From JASFQI01 sp050115555 (lineage in GTDB: Bacteria > Desulfobacterota > DSM-4660 > Desulfatiglandales > HGW-15): a stretch of 5,537 nt of DNA. A program made the translations under genes and the position numbers. The stretch's first letter is position 1. Every line of letters starts with the position of its first letter. The stretch is taken from the NCBI GenBank assembly GCA_050115555.1, contig JASFQI010000337.1:1-5537 (forward strand). Reading direction: 5' to 3'. Of this stretch, positions 1 through 5,369 are shown piece by piece. The notes under the pieces are model-generated. The model did no database searches. It had not been told where the DNA came from and worked only from the letters and a program-made list of their open reading frames with translations.

Positions 1-546
1 TGCTGGCACGGGAACACCACCATGTCGGTGTCCGCCACCATCCGTGACGCCTTTTCCCTGGGTCTGGATGCGGCCTGGATCATCAACAACTGGGGCTTTG
101 ACGAGAACCTGCCCCGGCTCGCCGGCGAGGCGGCCAAGGGCGTGATGGGCGCCACACCACATGCGTTCTACGGCCAGGACTACAAAAACATGGATATCGT
201 GGTGGCCTCGGCCAAGAAGTACAACCCCGGCGTGCCGCAGGAAAAGCGGCTGAACCGGACGGTTCAGGGCTGGGGTGACGCCCTGATCACCTGGGAGGCC
301 CTGAAACGCGCGGACAAGGCCAATGCCCTGACCGGTGACGGCATCATGACCAAGGGCTTCGAGACGTTCCGTAATTTCGACATCGGCCTCGGTGCTTCGC
401 CCATCAGCTTTACGGCCACCGATCATCGTCCCACCACGGGCTGTCTGGTCCAGGAATGGACCGGGGACAAGTTTGTGGAGGTGGAACGCGTGGATCTCAA
501 GGAAAGATGGCCGGACAAGTGGGCCTCGGAGTGGCACGGCTGGTAG
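1..546 (+). CDS. Branched-chain amino acid-type ABC transporter, periplasmic substrate-binding protein (3' part)
   Basis: The reading frame is open from base 1 and ends at TAG 544-546, giving the last 181 residues of a protein whose start lies outside the window. The visible part resembles the C-terminal lobe of LivJ/LivK-type binding proteins (Peripla_BP_6 family). It has the 'G(V/M)MGATPHAFYGQDY' stretch, a helix-rich QGWGDALITWEALKRA segment and the tail 'FTATDHRPTTGCLVQEW...ERWPDKW', in which the DHR and the closing beta strands are typical. The protein would bind an amide, amino acid or carboxylic/aromatic acid in the periplasm and hand it to the LivHM permease. The ligand cannot be read from this part. 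LivF follows after 67 bases, which supports membership of one uptake operon. The ATG at 22 is internal to the protein and is not the start. Confidence 0.92.
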   Translation, partial: CWHGNTTMSVSATIRDAFSLGLDAAWIINNWGFDENLPRLAGEAAKGVMGATPHAFYGQDYKNMDIVVASAKKYNPGVPQEKRLNRTVQGWGDALITWEALKRADKANALTGDGIMTKGFETFRNFDIGLGASPISFTATDHRPTTGCLVQEWTGDKFVEVERVDLKERWPDKWASEWHGW

Positions 547-553
547 AAAAGGG

Positions 554-576
554 GACCGGTATTCCGGTCGAATACC
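554..576 (+). other. Intergenic hairpin(s) between binding-protein gene and livF
   Basis: Two mutually exclusive stems overlap here. GACCGG (554-559) can pair with CCGGTC (564-569) over a TATT loop. Alternatively, GGTATTC (558-564) can pair with GAATACC (570-576) over a 5-base loop. No T-run follows, so this is not a complete intrinsic terminator. Binding-protein genes in ABC operons often carry such a hairpin just after the stop codon, where it protects the upstream mRNA and gives more binding protein than ATPase. That role is inferred here. Confidence 0.5.
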
Positions 577-600
577 AACAGTCCTTGACGCATTCTCCCT

Positions 601-605
601 GGAGG
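601..605 (+). promoter_or_regulatory. Ribosome binding site that sets the TTG start of livF
   Basis: GGAGG at 601-605 lies 8 bases before TTG 614-616, an ideal spacing. The open frame continues upstream without a stop as far as an ATG at 392, but that stretch overlaps the binding-protein gene in another frame and does not resemble LivF. Confidence 0.8.
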
Positions 606-613
606 GAAGGCCT

Positions 614-1423
614 TTGGAAGCAGCAGAAGCAATCCTGAAGATCAACAACATCGAGGTCAAGTACCACGAGGTCATTCTGGTCCTCAAGGGCGTCTCCATC
701 GAGGTGCCCCGCGGAGGAATCGTGGCCCTGCTCGGTGCGAACGGCGCCGGGAAGAGTACGACGCTCAAGTCCATTTCGGGGCTCCTCAAGACCGAGGACG
801 GAGAAGTGACGGACGGGGCCATCGAGTACGAGGGGGAGCGGATCCACCACCAGGGGGCCGCCACGATCGCCAAGAAGGGGATCGTCCAGGTCATCGAGGG
901 CCGCCGGGTCTTCGAGCATCTGACCGTGGAGGAGAACCTGAAGGTGGGTGCTCACCTGAGGAAAACCGGCTCGGTGAAGGAGCGCCTGGAACTCGTCTAC
1001 CACTACTTCCCCCGGCTGCGCGAGAAGCGGAACGAGACCGCCGGGTTCGTGAGTGGGGGGGAGCAGCAGATGACGGTCGTGGGGCGGGCCCTGATGACCG
1101 AGCCCAAACTGGTCCTGCTGGACGAGCCCTCCATGGGGTTGGCTCCAAAGCTGATTCACGAGATCTTCAATATCATTCAGCAGCTCCACCACGAGCAGAA
1201 GATCTCCATCCTCCTTGTGGAACAGAACGCCAAGCTGGCCCTGAACGTGGCACCCTATGCGTACGTCATGGAGACGGGCCGGATTGTCATGGACGACACC
1301 TCGGAGACGTTGATTCAGAACGAGGACATCAAGGACTTCTACCTTGGCCTGACCGATAAAGGGGGTCGAAAGAGCTTTCGCGAGGTAAAGCACTACAAAC
1401 GTCGAAAGCGCTGGCTTGCCTGA
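614..1423 (+). CDS. livF: HAAT-family ABC transporter ATP-binding protein LivF
   Basis: A 269-residue cytoplasmic ATPase that, with LivG, powers uptake through the LivHM permease. In order one sees Walker A GANGAGKST (residues 41-49), the Q-loop Gln92 in GIVQVIEGRR, the signature SGGEQQ (147-152), Walker B LVLLDE (166-171, catalytic Glu171) and the switch region ILLVEQN. There Gln204 stands where most ABC ATPases have the H-loop His, as is normal in LivF. The basic tail with HYKRRKRWLA is common in LivF proteins of anaerobic proteobacteria. Length is slightly above the usual 235-250 residues because of this tail and a few extra N-terminal residues. The start is TTG with GGAGG 8 bases upstream; the first family-like residues (LKINNIEVKY) begin at residue 8. 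It is the second gene of the visible operon, and LivH, LivM and LivG are presumably upstream of the window. The sequence alone does not show the transported substrate, which in such clusters can be an aromatic or short-chain acid rather than leucine. Confidence 0.95.
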   Translation: MEAAEAILKINNIEVKYHEVILVLKGVSIEVPRGGIVALLGANGAGKSTTLKSISGLLKTEDGEVTDGAIEYEGERIHHQGAATIAKKGIVQVIEGRRVFEHLTVEENLKVGAHLRKTGSVKERLELVYHYFPRLREKRNETAGFVSGGEQQMTVVGRALMTEPKLVLLDEPSMGLAPKLIHEIFNIIQQLHHEQKISILLVEQNAKLALNVAPYAYVMETGRIVMDDTSETLIQNEDIKDFYLGLTDKGGRKSFREVKHYKRRKRWLA

Positions 1424-1428
1424 TCAAA

Positions 1429-1468
1429 CCCCTGACCGTGACCGCAGGGGTCCTGTAATGCAGGACCC
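1429..1468 (+). other. Overlapping hairpins after livF (possible attenuator or weak terminator)
   Basis: CCCCTG (1429-1434) can pair with CAGGGG (1445-1450). The next stem, GGGTCCTG (1448-1455) with CAGGACCC (1461-1468) over a TAATG loop, is a perfect 8-bp stem that shares bases 1448-1450 with the first, so only one can form completely. No U-tract follows, so complete intrinsic termination is unlikely. The location, 5 bases after the livF stop and 46 before the next start, fits partial termination or RNA processing between the transporter and the lipoprotein gene. Confidence 0.5.
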
Positions 1469-1500
1469 GAGCCCGTTTCAGGCATGCGGCCTCACGCTGC

Positions 1501-1509
1501 AAAGGAGGG
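1501..1509 (+). promoter_or_regulatory. Strong ribosome binding site for the lipoprotein gene
   Basis: AAAGGAGGG at 1501-1509 precedes ATG 1515; the AGGAGG core (1503-1508) is 6 bases away. It decides the start. An ATG at 1416 in the same frame would overlap livF and add 33 residues, including the hairpin sequence, in front of an obvious signal peptide. Confidence 0.88.
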
Positions 1510-1514
1510 TTTTC

Positions 1515-2108
1515 ATGAAAAACAGACTGGCGATTCTGACGGTTTTCGTCATCGCAATGGCCTTTGTGTTCGGTTCGTGCGCGGCCTTGCAGAAACCGAC
1601 CGAGTCCAACTTCAAGGCCCCGGTCATCACGCTCGAAATGTTCGAGGTGCCCCAGTACGACGGGTACTGGTACTTTGCCAAATCCGTAGAACCCACCAAG
1701 GGAGACGCGGGCGATCGAGGCGCCCCGCTTCCCATGAGCTTCCTCTTCAACATACAGAACCCCAACCCCTATCCGATTCTGCTCGACGGCATGCGTTTCA
1801 CGGTCGCGTTCGACAAGGACTTCGACCTGGTCACTGTGAACAACCAGGATTCCTACTGGATCCCGGCTGGCAAGACGGACCAGGTGCGGTGCACCACCAT
1901 GATCACGGCGCGGTCCGCGCTCCTGGCCCTGCTGGTTACCAGCGGATACAAGCTCAAGGCCAAGGGCTGGAGCCCCTGGCAAGCCCTGGAGAGGTGGTGG
2001 AAGGGCGTGCCTGACGCCTCGGTACCGGTCACTGTGAAAGAAGGCGCGGCTACGTTCCGGGCAGACGGCGTGACCAAGGTGATCCCGGTCCAGGCGGAAT
2101 TTCCGTGA
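1515..2108 (+). CDS. Lipoprotein with LEA14/WHy-type (LEA type 2) domain
   Basis: A 197-residue protein. The N-terminus is a lipoprotein signal peptide: MKNR, a hydrophobic core (residues 5-19) and Cys22 in VFGSC. Phe at -3 is less usual than Leu, but Gly/Ser at -2/-1 fit signal peptidase II. Ala follows the Cys, so there is no Asp inner-membrane retention signal and an outer-membrane anchor is expected. The core SFLFNIQNPNPYPILLDGMRFTV (NPNPYPI at 82-88) is the hallmark of LEA14/WHy beta-sandwich domains, followed by a strand with 'IPAGKTDQVRC'. Bacterial members are small periplasm-facing lipoproteins of unknown function; a role in envelope or stress protection is commonly supposed but not shown here. 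It starts 91 bases after livF in the same direction and ends before a strong terminator, so it may be the last cistron of the transporter transcript or have its own promoter. The domain call is fairly sure; function is unknown. Confidence 0.82.
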   Translation: MKNRLAILTVFVIAMAFVFGSCAALQKPTESNFKAPVITLEMFEVPQYDGYWYFAKSVEPTKGDAGDRGAPLPMSFLFNIQNPNPYPILLDGMRFTVAFDKDFDLVTVNNQDSYWIPAGKTDQVRCTTMITARSALLALLVTSGYKLKAKGWSPWQALERWWKGVPDASVPVTVKEGAATFRADGVTKVIPVQAEFP

Positions 2109-2138
2109 TGGATTGAGGCCATTACCGGATCGAGAACC

Positions 2139-2192
2139 TACCGGGTGGGCCCGGCCTTTGGACGGGGTCCACCCGGTACCCGTTTGATTTTT
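2139..2192 (+). terminator. Rho-independent terminator after the lipoprotein gene
   Basis: TACCGGGTGG (2139-2148) pairs perfectly with CCACCCGGTA (2169-2178). The stem continues inward by one G-U pair and three C-G pairs (2149-2152 with 2165-2168), giving 14 bp around a 12-base loop. TTTGATTTTT (2183-2192) follows after four bases. Direction is plus, 30 bases after the stop codon. It separates the transporter/lipoprotein transcript from the ligase gene. Confidence 0.85.
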
Positions 2193-2230
2193 CCGTAGAC
2201 CGGGCATCGCCGATTCAAAACCGTTTTATC

Positions 2231-2260
2231 TCTCGCCAAGACGCAACGACGCCAAGAAAG
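2231..2260 (+). repeat. Dispersed GCAAAGAC-type repeat, copy 1
   Basis: TCTCGCCAAGACGC followed by AACGACGCCAAGAAAG. This is an imperfect 8-base tandem (GCCAAGAC, GCAACGAC, GCCAAGA) matching two other copies in the window, at 4129-4156 (opposite strand) and 5278-5307. Its downstream end is 38 bases before the ligase ATG. Read in a coding frame on the opposite strand it gives the peptide ASWREI. Confidence 0.8.
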
Positions 2261-2298
2261 ACAGGATTTACAACTCCTTCAATGAAACGGGTGGCTCT

Positions 2299-3819
2299 AT
2301 GACGATTCAAGATTTCACCCTCTACGACATGATCGAGCGGAACGCTGCGACCTTTGGAGAAAGGCCCGCGTGGTTCGAGGTGGACGACGGCCGGGCCTTG
2401 AGCTTTCGGGCGTTTCGGGAAGAGGTGGACCGCCTGGCTTCCGGCCTTCGAAAACGCGGGCTTCGAAAGGGAGACCGCATCGGCATCCTCGGAAAGAACA
2501 GCCTGGAGTACTTTCTGCTCTATGGTGCGGCGGCCGGTCTGGGGCTGGTGGCCCTTCCGATTAACTGGCGTCTCTCGGCGGATGAGGCCCGTTTCAACCT
2601 GAACGACTGCAGCCCACGGGTGGTCTTTGTGGACCAGGAGTTCCAGCCCCTGATCGACGGGGTCCGGGGGGAACTTGCCTCGGTGGAGGCCTTTTTCAAT
2701 CTCAAGGAACGTAAAGGGGCATATGAGGACTTCGCCGGCCTGATGGACGATGCCGGTGCCTTTGAGCCTGAGACCGTGGCCACGGATGACGGGTTTGTCA
2801 TCATTCACACGGCAGCAGTGGCCGGGCGGCCGCGTGGGGCTCTCCTGAGCCATGGAAACGTGCTGTGGGCCAACATGCACTTCGACTACCTCTGCGGGCT
2901 CGGGCCGGATGATGTGCACCTGAACCTTCTCCCGCTCTTTCATGTGGGCGGGCTCTTCATGGCCACGTCGAGCTTTCATGCGGGCGCCATGAACGTGAAC
3001 ATGAGCAAGTTCGACGCAGCGCAGGCCATGGCGCTGATCGAGGAAAAGAAGGTCTCCTTCATGTTCGACTTTGCCCCCATTCTGGGGGCCATTTTGGAGG
3101 AGCACGAGAAGACGGGAAAGGACATCTCCTCCCTCCGCAACGTGATCGGCATCGAGGCGCCGGAGACCATTCAGGCCTATGAAAAGACCGTGGGCGGCAC
3201 CTTCTATGTGATGTACGGGCAAACCGAGACCTCGTGCGTGGCCACATTCGGCCGGTACGACGACTGCCCGGGTTCGGCGGGCCGCATGCTGCCCGTCTCC
3301 GAGGTGGCCCTCTTGGACGAGCATGATCAGATCGTAGGGACCGGCGAGATCGGAGAGATCGCCATGCGGGGGCCCATGGTCTTCAAAGGGTACTGGAATC
3401 TGCCGGAAGACAACGAGCACACGTTTCGAAACGGGTGGCACCACACCGGTGACGTGGGGCGGTTCGACGAGCAGGGATTTCTTTGGTACGAGGGGCGCAA
3501 GGCGGATAAGGAGCTCATCAAGCCGGGAGGGGAGAACGTGTACCCGGCGGAGGTGGAGAACGCGATCCTTCAGCACCCGGCCGTGGAAAAAACGGTCGTG
3601 TTCGGTGTGCCCGATCCCAAGTGGAAGGAAGGGATCAAGGCGGTATGCATGCTCAAGGCGGGCGAGAGCATGGAGCCCCAGGAACTGATCGATTTCGTGG
3701 GCCAGCGGATCGCCCGATACAAGAAGCCGCAGGTGGTGGAGTTTGTCGAGGACCTTCCTCTCACCGAGGACGGCTCCCCGGATCGGGAGAAGGTTAAGTC
3801 CCTTTACGGGGCAGACTAG
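2299..3819 (+). CDS. Acyl-CoA synthetase-like AMP-binding enzyme with atypical P-loop and A10 region
   Basis: A 506-residue ANL-superfamily protein, full length for fatty-acid or aromatic acyl-CoA ligases, which join a carboxylic acid to CoA through an acyl-AMP. Visible motifs are Y306GQTET (A5), T383GD385 (A7, ATP ribose contact), GRKAD with Arg400 (A8) and the hinge/A8 loop KELIKPGGENVYPAEVE. Two motifs deviate. The P-loop, normally TSGTTGxPKG, reads TAAVAGRPRG (171-180), with no Ser/Gly/Thr run and Arg179 for Lys. The A10 region, normally PxTxxGKI, reads LPLTEDGSPDREKVK, with Ser493 where the catalytic lysine sits; Lys498 and Lys500 are the nearest. I recall similar TAAVxGxPRG ligases in anaerobic proteobacteria, so this is probably a subfamily trait and not decay. 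Substrate is not readable. ATG 2299 is chosen because family similarity begins at once (DFTLYDMIERNA); GGGTGG just upstream is only a weak ribosome binding site. The stop codon overlaps a palindromic element. Confidence 0.88.
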   Translation: MTIQDFTLYDMIERNAATFGERPAWFEVDDGRALSFRAFREEVDRLASGLRKRGLRKGDRIGILGKNSLEYFLLYGAAAGLGLVALPINWRLSADEARFNLNDCSPRVVFVDQEFQPLIDGVRGELASVEAFFNLKERKGAYEDFAGLMDDAGAFEPETVATDDGFVIIHTAAVAGRPRGALLSHGNVLWANMHFDYLCGLGPDDVHLNLLPLFHVGGLFMATSSFHAGAMNVNMSKFDAAQAMALIEEKKVSFMFDFAPILGAILEEHEKTGKDISSLRNVIGIEAPETIQAYEKTVGGTFYVMYGQTETSCVATFGRYDDCPGSAGRMLPVSEVALLDEHDQIVGTGEIGEIAMRGPMVFKGYWNLPEDNEHTFRNGWHHTGDVGRFDEQGFLWYEGRKADKELIKPGGENVYPAEVENAILQHPAVEKTVVFGVPDPKWKEGIKAVCMLKAGESMEPQELIDFVGQRIARYKKPQVVEFVEDLPLTEDGSPDREKVKSLYGAD

Positions 3820-3962
3820 TTTCCATCCAGAAATGGCCATTTTCCACAATCTCTGTGTCAATCTTCGGGTTCCTTGTGCGACGTACTAATGAAGTACGTC
3901 TCCGCGTAATCCCTTGATTTCCTTGATCTTGCGAAAAATTTCTCATTTCTGAATTGGAAACT
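3818..3962. repeat. 145-bp palindromic (MITE/REPIN-like) element
   Basis: The ends are inverted repeats: AGTTTCCA (3818-3825) is matched by TGGAAACT (3955-3962). Similarity continues inward: CAGAAATGG..ATTTTC on the left matches the complement of GAAAAATTTCTCATTTCTG on the right. In the middle, GACGTACT (3880-3887) pairs perfectly with AGTACGTC (3893-3900). The midpoint of the outer ends and the midpoint of the central stem are both base 3890, so the whole block is one symmetric imperfect palindrome. There is no transposase inside, so any mobility would have to be helped by a transposase elsewhere. Its first bases form part of the TAG stop codon (3817-3819) of the ligase gene. No clear target-site duplication was seen. 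Confidence 0.72.
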
Positions 3963-4017
3963 TACAGAATCCCCGAGGCAGGTGCCCGAGGAGCGTATCT
4001 GAACGAATACTGGGCTG

Positions 4018-4034
4018 GTTTCCATCCACAAACG
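4018..4034 (+). repeat. Isolated second copy of the palindromic element's left end
   Basis: GTTTCCATCCACAAACG matches the left end of the 145-bp element (GTTTCCATCCAGAAATG at 3819-3835) at 15 of 17 positions, in the same orientation and 199 bases further on. Similarity stops after this; no matching right end follows before recO. It could be the remnant of a second, truncated copy. The bases between the two (3963-4017) contain CCCGAGG twice, 13 bases apart (3972-3978 and 3985-3991), and nothing else I can name. Confidence 0.5.
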
Positions 4035-4075
4035 CTCGCACACCCTCCAAAGAAATCAAAAGGGATACGGTACAC

Positions 4076-4117
4076 CCGCACGAGCCCTGCTTTTCATGGC
4101 AGGGCTTTTTCGTGCGG
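4076..4117 (+). terminator. Intrinsic terminator upstream of recO
   Basis: AGCCCTGC (4083-4090) pairs with GCAGGGCT (4099-4106) around an 8-base loop and is followed by TTTT (4107-4110). Outside this, CCGCACG (4076-4082) pairs with CGTGCGG (4111-4117), so the U-run is a bulge in a longer 15-bp hairpin. It points along the plus strand and would end transcription coming from the ligase gene about 260 bases upstream. The minus-strand reading has no T-run after the stem. Confidence 0.75.
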
Positions 4118-4128
4118 CCTGCATTTTT

Positions 4129-4156
4129 CCCTTGGCGTCTTCGCGTCTTTGAGAGA
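4129..4156 (-). repeat. Dispersed GCAAAGAC-type repeat, copy 2 (inverted)
   Basis: On the minus strand this reads TCTCTCAAAGACGC then GAAGACGCCAAGGG, matching copies 1 and 3 but in the opposite orientation. It lies 10 bases before the recO start codon, so its TCTC end (GAGAGA on the plus strand) covers the place where a ribosome binding site would be. Confidence 0.8.
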
Positions 4157-4166
4157 AAACCAGAGC

Positions 4167-4922
4167 ATGAAGAACACGGAACGCTCTACCGCCATCATCC
4201 TGAAGACGACACCGCTCGGGGAGTCGGATCTCCTGGTCCACTTCTACACACCCGAGCGAGGTCGCATCAAGGGAGTGGCCAGGGGGGCCCGCCGGAGCCG
4301 GAAGCGTTTTGTGAACTGCCTGGACGTTTTCTCCCTCGTCCGGATCGAGTACACGTCCCGGCGCACCGGAGATCTGTTCCTGCTGGAGTCGGGCAAGCTC
4401 GAGGATGCATTTCCGGGAATTCGGTCGGGATTTCAGGCGATGTCGCGGGCCAGCTTCATGGTGGAGCTTACCGATATCCTCTTCCCGTGGGGTGTAGCCG
4501 AGGCCGAGATGTTCGACCTGCTCCGAGGCTCCCTGGAGAGGCTTTCCCGATCCAAGAGCCTGGAGCCGACGGTTATGGTGTTCGAGCTTCGCGCCATGGC
4601 GCTGGGAGGGTTCGGCATCCGTCTCGAGGCGTGCAGCGTGTGCGGTCGAGGATATCGGGGTGAGGGGCGGGCCGTCTTCGACCGGGAGGGCGGAGGAATC
4701 GCCTGCCTGGGATGTCGCTCGGAATCGGCTCTCTTCCCCGGGCTGAGCCCGGAGACGACCCGCGTGATGGGGCGGGTTCAGGCGGGACCGTGGAATGAAA
4801 TCCGGGACGTGGATTTCGGAGAAGCCGTGGCAGAGGAGCTGCGTCCCGTGCTCCGTCTTCACCGGGAGCAGTGCCTGGAGAGGCAGCTCCGCACTGCGCG
4901 CTACCTCGAGCCCGTCTCGTAA
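4167..4922 (+). CDS. recO: DNA repair protein RecO
   Basis: A 251-residue protein of normal RecO length. RecO binds single-stranded DNA and, with RecR, helps load RecA on SSB-coated DNA in the RecF recombination pathway; it acts in the cytoplasm on the nucleoid. The N-terminal OB-fold is evident in AIILKTTPLGESDLLVHFYTPERGRIKGVARGARRS (residues 8-43). A helical domain follows, with a zinc-binding four-cysteine cluster CSVC (156-159) and CLGC (180-183), and a helical tail ending in RQLRTARYLEPVS. ATG 4167 is chosen because the family pattern starts a few residues later. The frame stays open further upstream, but only through the terminator and a dispersed repeat. No good Shine-Dalgarno is present; GAGAG of the repeat, 11 bases upstream, is the best candidate. 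The terminator at 4076-4117 implies its own promoter in the short gap, but I could not find one. It ends 19 bases from a convergent gene. Confidence 0.94.
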   Translation: MKNTERSTAIILKTTPLGESDLLVHFYTPERGRIKGVARGARRSRKRFVNCLDVFSLVRIEYTSRRTGDLFLLESGKLEDAFPGIRSGFQAMSRASFMVELTDILFPWGVAEAEMFDLLRGSLERLSRSKSLEPTVMVFELRAMALGGFGIRLEACSVCGRGYRGEGRAVFDREGGGIACLGCRSESALFPGLSPETTRVMGRVQAGPWNEIRDVDFGEAVAEELRPVLRLHREQCLERQLRTARYLEPVS

Positions 4923-4941
4923 GCGGCGGGCCTGCATCCTG

Positions 4942-5205
4942 TCATGGAACGAGTTCCCCTTCTTCCTCGCCGTAGTCCATCTCCAGTTCCCGAAGAATGT
5001 CCGCGGTGAGCACGTCATCGTCAAAGCCAAACGAGACCGTGCCCCGGTCCACGGAGAACAACACGAGACTGCACCCGTAATCCTCGGCCACGTCCTCGAG
5101 GAGTCGGCGGAACTGCACGGCCTCGGGATGCTCGGGATCGTCTACGTCCTCGGAAAAAAGATCCACCTCAATGATTCCAACGGATGGGGTTTTCGGCTCG
5201 TCCAT
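4942..5205 (-). CDS. Small, highly acidic hypothetical protein (87 aa)
   Basis: The frame starts at ATG 5205-5203 and ends at the stop at 4942-4944. Of 87 residues, 26 are Asp or Glu and only five are Lys or Arg. The pattern is a hydrophobic strand (GIIEVDLF), an acidic turn SEDVDDPEHPEA, an amphipathic helix (VQFRRLLEDVAEDYG), two strands (CSLVLFSVDRGTVSFGF), a second helix (LTADILRELEMD) and an acidic tail. This looks like a compact, soluble alpha/beta protein, with neither signal peptide nor membrane segment. I do not recognise a named family and assign no function. Evidence that it is real: folded-protein-like alternation, a promoter-like pair just upstream on the right strand, and a neat tail-to-tail fit with recO. 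A longer frame from 5301 would translate the dispersed repeat (RLCVLARG) and is rejected. Confidence 0.72.
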   Translation of the reverse strand: MDEPKTPSVGIIEVDLFSEDVDDPEHPEAVQFRRLLEDVAEDYGCSLVLFSVDRGTVSFGFDDDVLTADILRELEMDYGEEEGELVP

Positions 5206-5211
5206 GGTTTC

Positions 5212-5240
5212 AGTATAGAACCCGAGGAAACGATGCACAA
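5212..5240 (-). promoter_or_regulatory. Sigma-70-type promoter for the small acidic protein, predicted leaderless
   Basis: On the minus strand TATACT (5217-5212, five of six matches to TATAAT) is preceded at exactly 17 bases by TTGTGC (5240-5235, TTG match only). Only six bases (5211-5206) separate the -10 box from the ATG, so the expected start of transcription falls on or next to the A of the start codon. No Shine-Dalgarno is present, which is consistent with a leaderless message. Confidence 0.5.
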
Positions 5241-5277
5241 GGGGACGTTTCTGCGAAAGGAACGTGAAGACCGGTCC

Positions 5278-5307
5278 TCTCGCCAAGACGCAAAGACGCA
5301 AAGGAAA
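5278..5307 (+). repeat. Dispersed GCAAAGAC-type repeat, copy 3
   Basis: TCTCGCCAAGACGC followed by AAAGACGCAAAGGAAA, the most regular copy: GCCAAGAC, GCAAAGAC, GCAAAG, an 8-base tandem unit. It lies in the upstream flank of the minus-strand acidic protein gene, 72 bases from its ATG, with the TCTC end towards that gene. Confidence 0.82.
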
Positions 5308-5369
5308 ACCTTTTGTTTCATATCGATTAGATCACGAATTCCTCTCCTGCCGTGTGAAGTTGCGTACTC

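Noticed and set aside
392..613. Upstream extension of livF to ATG 392
   Set aside because: It overlaps the binding-protein gene in another frame, and GGAGG at 601-605 points to TTG 614.
584..613. TTGACG at 584-589 as a -35 box for livF
   Set aside because: No -10-like sequence occurs at the required distance, which falls in the ribosome binding site region.
497..1393. 298-codon minus-strand frame opposite livF
   Set aside because: Shadow of livF; no motif of its own, and it crosses the hairpin spacer and the end of the binding-protein gene.
2215..3861. 548-codon open frame on the minus strand, opposite the ligase
   Set aside because: It is the mirror frame of a GC-rich gene: rich in His, Arg, Pro and Leu without family motifs. 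Its ends translate the dispersed repeat and the palindromic element, while the plus strand holds clear ANL motifs.
3954..4166. N-terminal extension of recO up to an ATG at 3954
   Set aside because: The extra 71 residues would be made of the palindromic element's end, the terminator stem and the dispersed repeat; RecO similarity begins only after ATG 4167.
4056..5030. 324-codon minus-strand frame opposite recO
   Set aside because: Shadow of recO; it runs through the terminator hairpin and the convergent gene and has no recognisable domain.
2231..5307. CRISPR-like array made of the GCAAAGAC repeats
   Set aside because: The copies are more than 1 kb apart, in mixed orientation and without regular spacers; no cas gene is present.
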